This document shows, piece after piece, positions 6,237-8,184 of a stretch of 8,184 nt of DNA. A model generated the notes under the pieces. That model made no database searches, was not told where the DNA came from, and saw only the letters and a list, made by a program, of their open reading frames with translations. The position numbers and the translations under genes were made by a program. The first letter of the stretch is position 1, and each line of letters begins with the position of its first letter. This stretch comes from Opitutales bacterium (lineage in GTDB: Bacteria > Verrucomicrobiota > Verrucomicrobiia > Opitutales > T3Sed10-336), in NCBI GenBank assembly GCA_007132315.1, contig SLOW01000260.1, forward strand, positions 1 through 8,184, in the 5' to 3' direction.

Positions 6237-7281
6237 TTAATCTAGGGGAATTTTGATCCCTTTCCCCTGCTCATCGGAAAGCCGGATTGCATCAAGTACG
6301 TCGCTCAGGTGAAGGGCGCTCCCGGAGTCGAAGCCCGTGACCCCACCCTCGCGCAGCTGCACTTCGAGTTGACGATAAATCGTAGTTTGATCGCCGTAGC
6401 GGGGACCGGGGCAGGGCTCATCGTGCGTGACACAGGGAATTGCAACCGGCATCGAATTTGGAGCGATTTCCATGGAAGCGGGATCCATTTCCACTTCAGC
6501 GATTTTAATAGTGTCTCCGTCAACGAGAACAGCCCCCGCCCGTCCCTGAATCACCCAGCGGGGCAAGGGATGTGGACAAATGGTGTGTTCCACCAGTGCG
6601 CGGGATCCGTTGGCGAGGTCGAGTTGAGCGAAGAAAGTATCCTCGCAATCGCCGCAATGGAGCGCCTGTTGCAGAAATCCACAAACCGACACGACCGTAG
6701 TATCGAGCAACCAATAGGCGGGCTCAACGATGTGTGGTCCCCAGTTCAACAAGTAACCGCCGCCGAATTGCCGGCGCATCTGTCAATCGTTGCGCACCGC
6801 GTACTGGTTTACGCTGCGCCGCACCAGAAAGACCTCTCCAAGGACGCCAGAGCGTACGATTTCCCGCACGCGCATGGCCTCGGCGCTAAAGCGCATCGGC
6901 AGCCAGGGCAGCACCCTTCGCCCGCATGCGGTCGCCACAGCCAGCATGCTGCGTGCCTCGGCACCATTCAGGGCCCAGGGTTTGGTGACCAGCACATCGG
7001 CCCCGGCGTGCAGGCAATCCTTTGGCCATCGCCACGTGTTGATCATTGCTCGTCACGATCACCGCCAACTGCGGTTGGGTCCGGTCAAGCATCTCACGGT
7101 AATCGGCATAAGGCTGCGCATGGAATTTTTCCGCGATCAGCGGATGGCGGGAAACATTGGTCTCAACTACCGCATGCAGTTCAAAGCCGGGCAGCTCACG
7201 CAAGGGTTCACCGTGCATGGTTTCACCATTACGACCAAAACCGATGATGACTGTACGGATTGGGTTGTGGCTTTCCGGCAT
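6237..7281 (-). pseudogene. Gfo/Idh/MocA-family oxidoreductase, broken by a frameshift and an in-frame stop
   Basis: A NAD(P)-dependent sugar/polyol dehydrogenase family member in three pieces. Piece 1 (7281 to about 7024) carries the Rossmann start VIIGFGRNG (11-19) and runs to NDQHVAMAK. There the frame is lost: one extra base in the CCAAAGG stretch near 7019-7025 gives a wrong continuation, while the correct one, DCLHAGADVLVTKPWALN, is in the next frame. This piece contains TKP at the place of the usual EKP motif. It runs to RRSVNQYAVRND, then TGA at 6783-6785 where family logic expects Trp (TGG), and continues in the same frame with QMRRQFGGGYLLNWGPHIVEP, the conserved C-domain His segment, to TAA at 6237-6239. 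Joined, it would be about 347 residues, a normal length. Upstream of the isomerase by 10 bases. Either a real pseudogene or two sequence errors. The start ATG (7279-7281) has no strong ribosome binding site. Confidence 0.85.
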
Positions 7282-7381
7282 AGGGGCAAAGCTATGCCTG
7301 AGTATGTCTGCCGGCCAATACCAAAGGATTGATAAAACGGGAAATTTATTGCCTGATTGGGCCGGGTAGACTCATCCATTC

Positions 7382-7401
7382 AGTACTGAGCGCTTAGCAC
7401 T
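7382..7401. promoter_or_regulatory. 20-bp imperfect palindrome, possible operator upstream of the oxidoreductase/isomerase pair
   Basis: AGTACTGAGCGCTTAGCACT matches its own reverse complement at 16 of 20 positions and is centred on AGCGCT, about 100 bases upstream of the oxidoreductase start. A central AGCGCT with symmetric arms resembles LacI-family operators, but no LacI-type gene is in the window. It may act on the minus-strand oxidoreductase/isomerase pair or on a now lost plus-strand gene. Confidence 0.35.
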
Positions 7402-7456
7402 ACGTTCGCACCTCCTTGCCAGCCGAACTTCTGCGATTTTTGCAACATCAGGGTAG

Positions 7457-7843
7457 AGTTACGATGCCGACGACAATGTGGAGTTTTCACATTTGTGGGA
7501 ATCAATTGATGGTAACTCCCCCTCTGGAACGAGTACCGCGTATTTTCCCCATGACGGCCCTTTTGACAGCAGCGCTTTGTCGGATTGGCAAGTGACGCTG
7601 TCTTCCAATTCCATCAGTTTCTTCGTGGACGGCAACGAGGGGGATGTTATCGCCTACTCTGGAGCGACGAATCTTGCCAGTGTGCGATTTGAAAAAATGC
7701 AGACCAATGCGGGAGGCTACTGGCTCGGCGACATTACCGCTATTCCCGAACCGGGCACCTATGCGGCGATCTTCGGTATTCTCGCGCTCGGCGGCGCTTG
7801 TTCCTGCGGCGGCGCCGGAGTTAGCCGGAGATCGTGCGGTTGA
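7457..7843 (+). pseudogene. PEP-CTERM sorting domain protein, 5' truncated and frameshifted in the C-terminal anchor
   Basis: The frame opens after TAG (7454-7456) and reads as the interior of an exported protein (SYDADDNVEFSHLWE…, then FVDGNEGDVIAYSG). There is no signal peptide and no proper start; GTG at 7478 is the first start-like codon. The interior resembles laminin-G/concanavalin-type beta domains, but I cannot assign one. The PEP-CTERM motif IPEPGTYAAIFGILALGG is clear. The helix then degenerates to ACSCGGAGVSRRSCG and ends at TGA 7841-7843. Moving to the frame at 7804 gives LRRRRS and a TAG at 7822-7824, exactly the expected basic tail. A single-base loss in the TGTTCCTG stretch near 7799-7804 explains this. 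Both ends are therefore damaged, and the protein would not be anchored and processed normally. Confidence 0.75.
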
Positions 7844-8184
7844 CTGAAGCGCGAGGGATGGAATCTCCTTCGCGCTTCTTGGCTTTTCTTATGAACTCGG
7901 ATGGGGAGCATTTGTACTCGTCTTTGAATACGCGACTGAAGTAACCGCTGTCGTTGAATCCGACCTCATAGGCGATTTCAGTGACGGGTTTGCTTCCTTC
8001 GGCGAGCATTTGTGTGGCCAGGTGGAGACGTTTGCTTTTGATGTAAGCGGCCGGGGTCATGCCGGCGAGGTTTTTGAACTTCCGGTAGAAGACACTGCGA
8101 CTGAAGCCCATCTTTTCGGCCAGTATATTGACGTCGAACTGTTCGCTGGACAAATGTTCCTCAACGAGCGCTTCCACGGCGTCT
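7821..8184 (-). CDS. AraC-type DNA-binding domain of a regulator, partial at right edge
   Basis: The frame runs off the window. At least 120 residues are visible and are essentially the double helix-turn-helix: FDVNILAEKMGFSRSVFYRK with AGMTPAAYIKSKRL, then PVTEIAYEVGFNDSGYFSRV and CSPSEFIRK. A GTG at 8175-8177 is in frame, but the coding pattern (DAVEALVEEHLS) continues past it, so I treat it as internal. The pattern matches the output domain of AraC regulators and of hybrid two-component systems in Bacteroidetes and Verrucomicrobia; the sensory part lies outside. A lysine/arginine-rich tail of about 18 residues follows the domain. The 3' end overlaps the 3' end of the convergent PEP-CTERM gene by 23 bases as read, or 4 bases if that gene's frameshift is restored. 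Confidence 0.9.
   Translation of the reverse strand, partial: DAVEALVEEHLSSEQFDVNILAEKMGFSRSVFYRKFKNLAGMTPAAYIKSKRLHLATQMLAEGSKPVTEIAYEVGFNDSGYFSRVFKDEYKCSPSEFIRKAKKREGDSIPRASVNRTISG
7846..7878 (+). terminator. Hairpin after the second PEP-CTERM gene, possible terminator
   Basis: GAAGCGCGA (7846-7854) and TCGCGCTTC (7870-7878) form a perfect 9-bp stem with a 15-base loop, followed by TTGGCTTTTCTT. It lies 21 bases after the restored PEP-CTERM stop at 7824 and inside the 3' coding end of the convergent AraC gene. The interrupted T-run makes it a plausible but imperfect terminator. Confidence 0.45.

Noticed and set aside
6783..6785. TGA read as tryptophan (recoding or an alternative genetic code)
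   Set aside because: TGA ends the AraC, isomerase, 540-residue and first PEP-CTERM genes, the last right after a complete PEP-CTERM tail. The same oxidoreductase also carries a frameshift, so mutation or sequence error is simpler.
6309..7247. Long plus-strand open frame opposite the broken oxidoreductase
   Set aside because: The minus strand carries clear Gfo/Idh/MocA motifs in every piece. The plus-strand translation has no family character.

Overview
The window looks like chromosomal DNA from a Verrucomicrobia-type bacterium (Opitutae/Puniceicoccales-like). This is inferred from two PEP-CTERM (exosortase-sorted) protein ends, a Gfo/Idh/MocA oxidoreductase beside a sugar-phosphate isomerase, AraC regulators with the look of those lineages, and an enolase-superfamily remnant. 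No rRNA, tRNA or CRISPR array was found.

Layout. (1) 1-187: left edge, open on both strands, not assigned. (2) 188-1810, minus: a complete 540-residue protein of an uncharacterised family that I recall as often multi-copy. It has a C-terminal winged helix. Its leader (1817-1874) has an intrinsic-terminator-like hairpin, an alternative pairing partner and a hairpin over the ribosome binding site. (3) 2077-2565, plus: the C-terminal part of a PEP-CTERM protein with no visible signal peptide, followed by a strong terminator at 2594-2622. (4) 2623-2958: no credible gene. (5) 2959-3297, minus: C-terminal remnant of an enolase-superfamily protein. (6) 3326-4336, minus: an intact MetE-like catalytic-domain protein with all four zinc ligands, divergent from (7) 4445-5326, plus: an intact AraC-family regulator with a cupin-like N-terminal domain. 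(8) 5336-6226, minus: an intact sugar phosphate isomerase/epimerase. It lies 10 bases downstream of (9) 6237-7281, minus: a Gfo/Idh/MocA oxidoreductase broken by one frameshift and one TGA stop. (10) 7457-7843, plus: a second PEP-CTERM gene end with no signal peptide and a frameshift just before its basic tail. (11) 7821-8184, minus: the C-terminal DNA-binding domain of another AraC-type regulator, running off the window.

How it fits together. Regions 5 to 9 look like a small carbohydrate-catabolic neighbourhood: an oxidoreductase/isomerase pair, a MetE-like methyltransferase, an enolase-type dehydratase (now a fragment) and a local AraC regulator. Four separate genes are damaged within about 5.8 kb, while the MetE-like, AraC and isomerase genes and the 540-residue orphan are intact. 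The window therefore reads as a partly decayed accessory catabolic locus with a possible selfish or mobile gene at its edge. The alternative for the single-base lesions is local sequence error.
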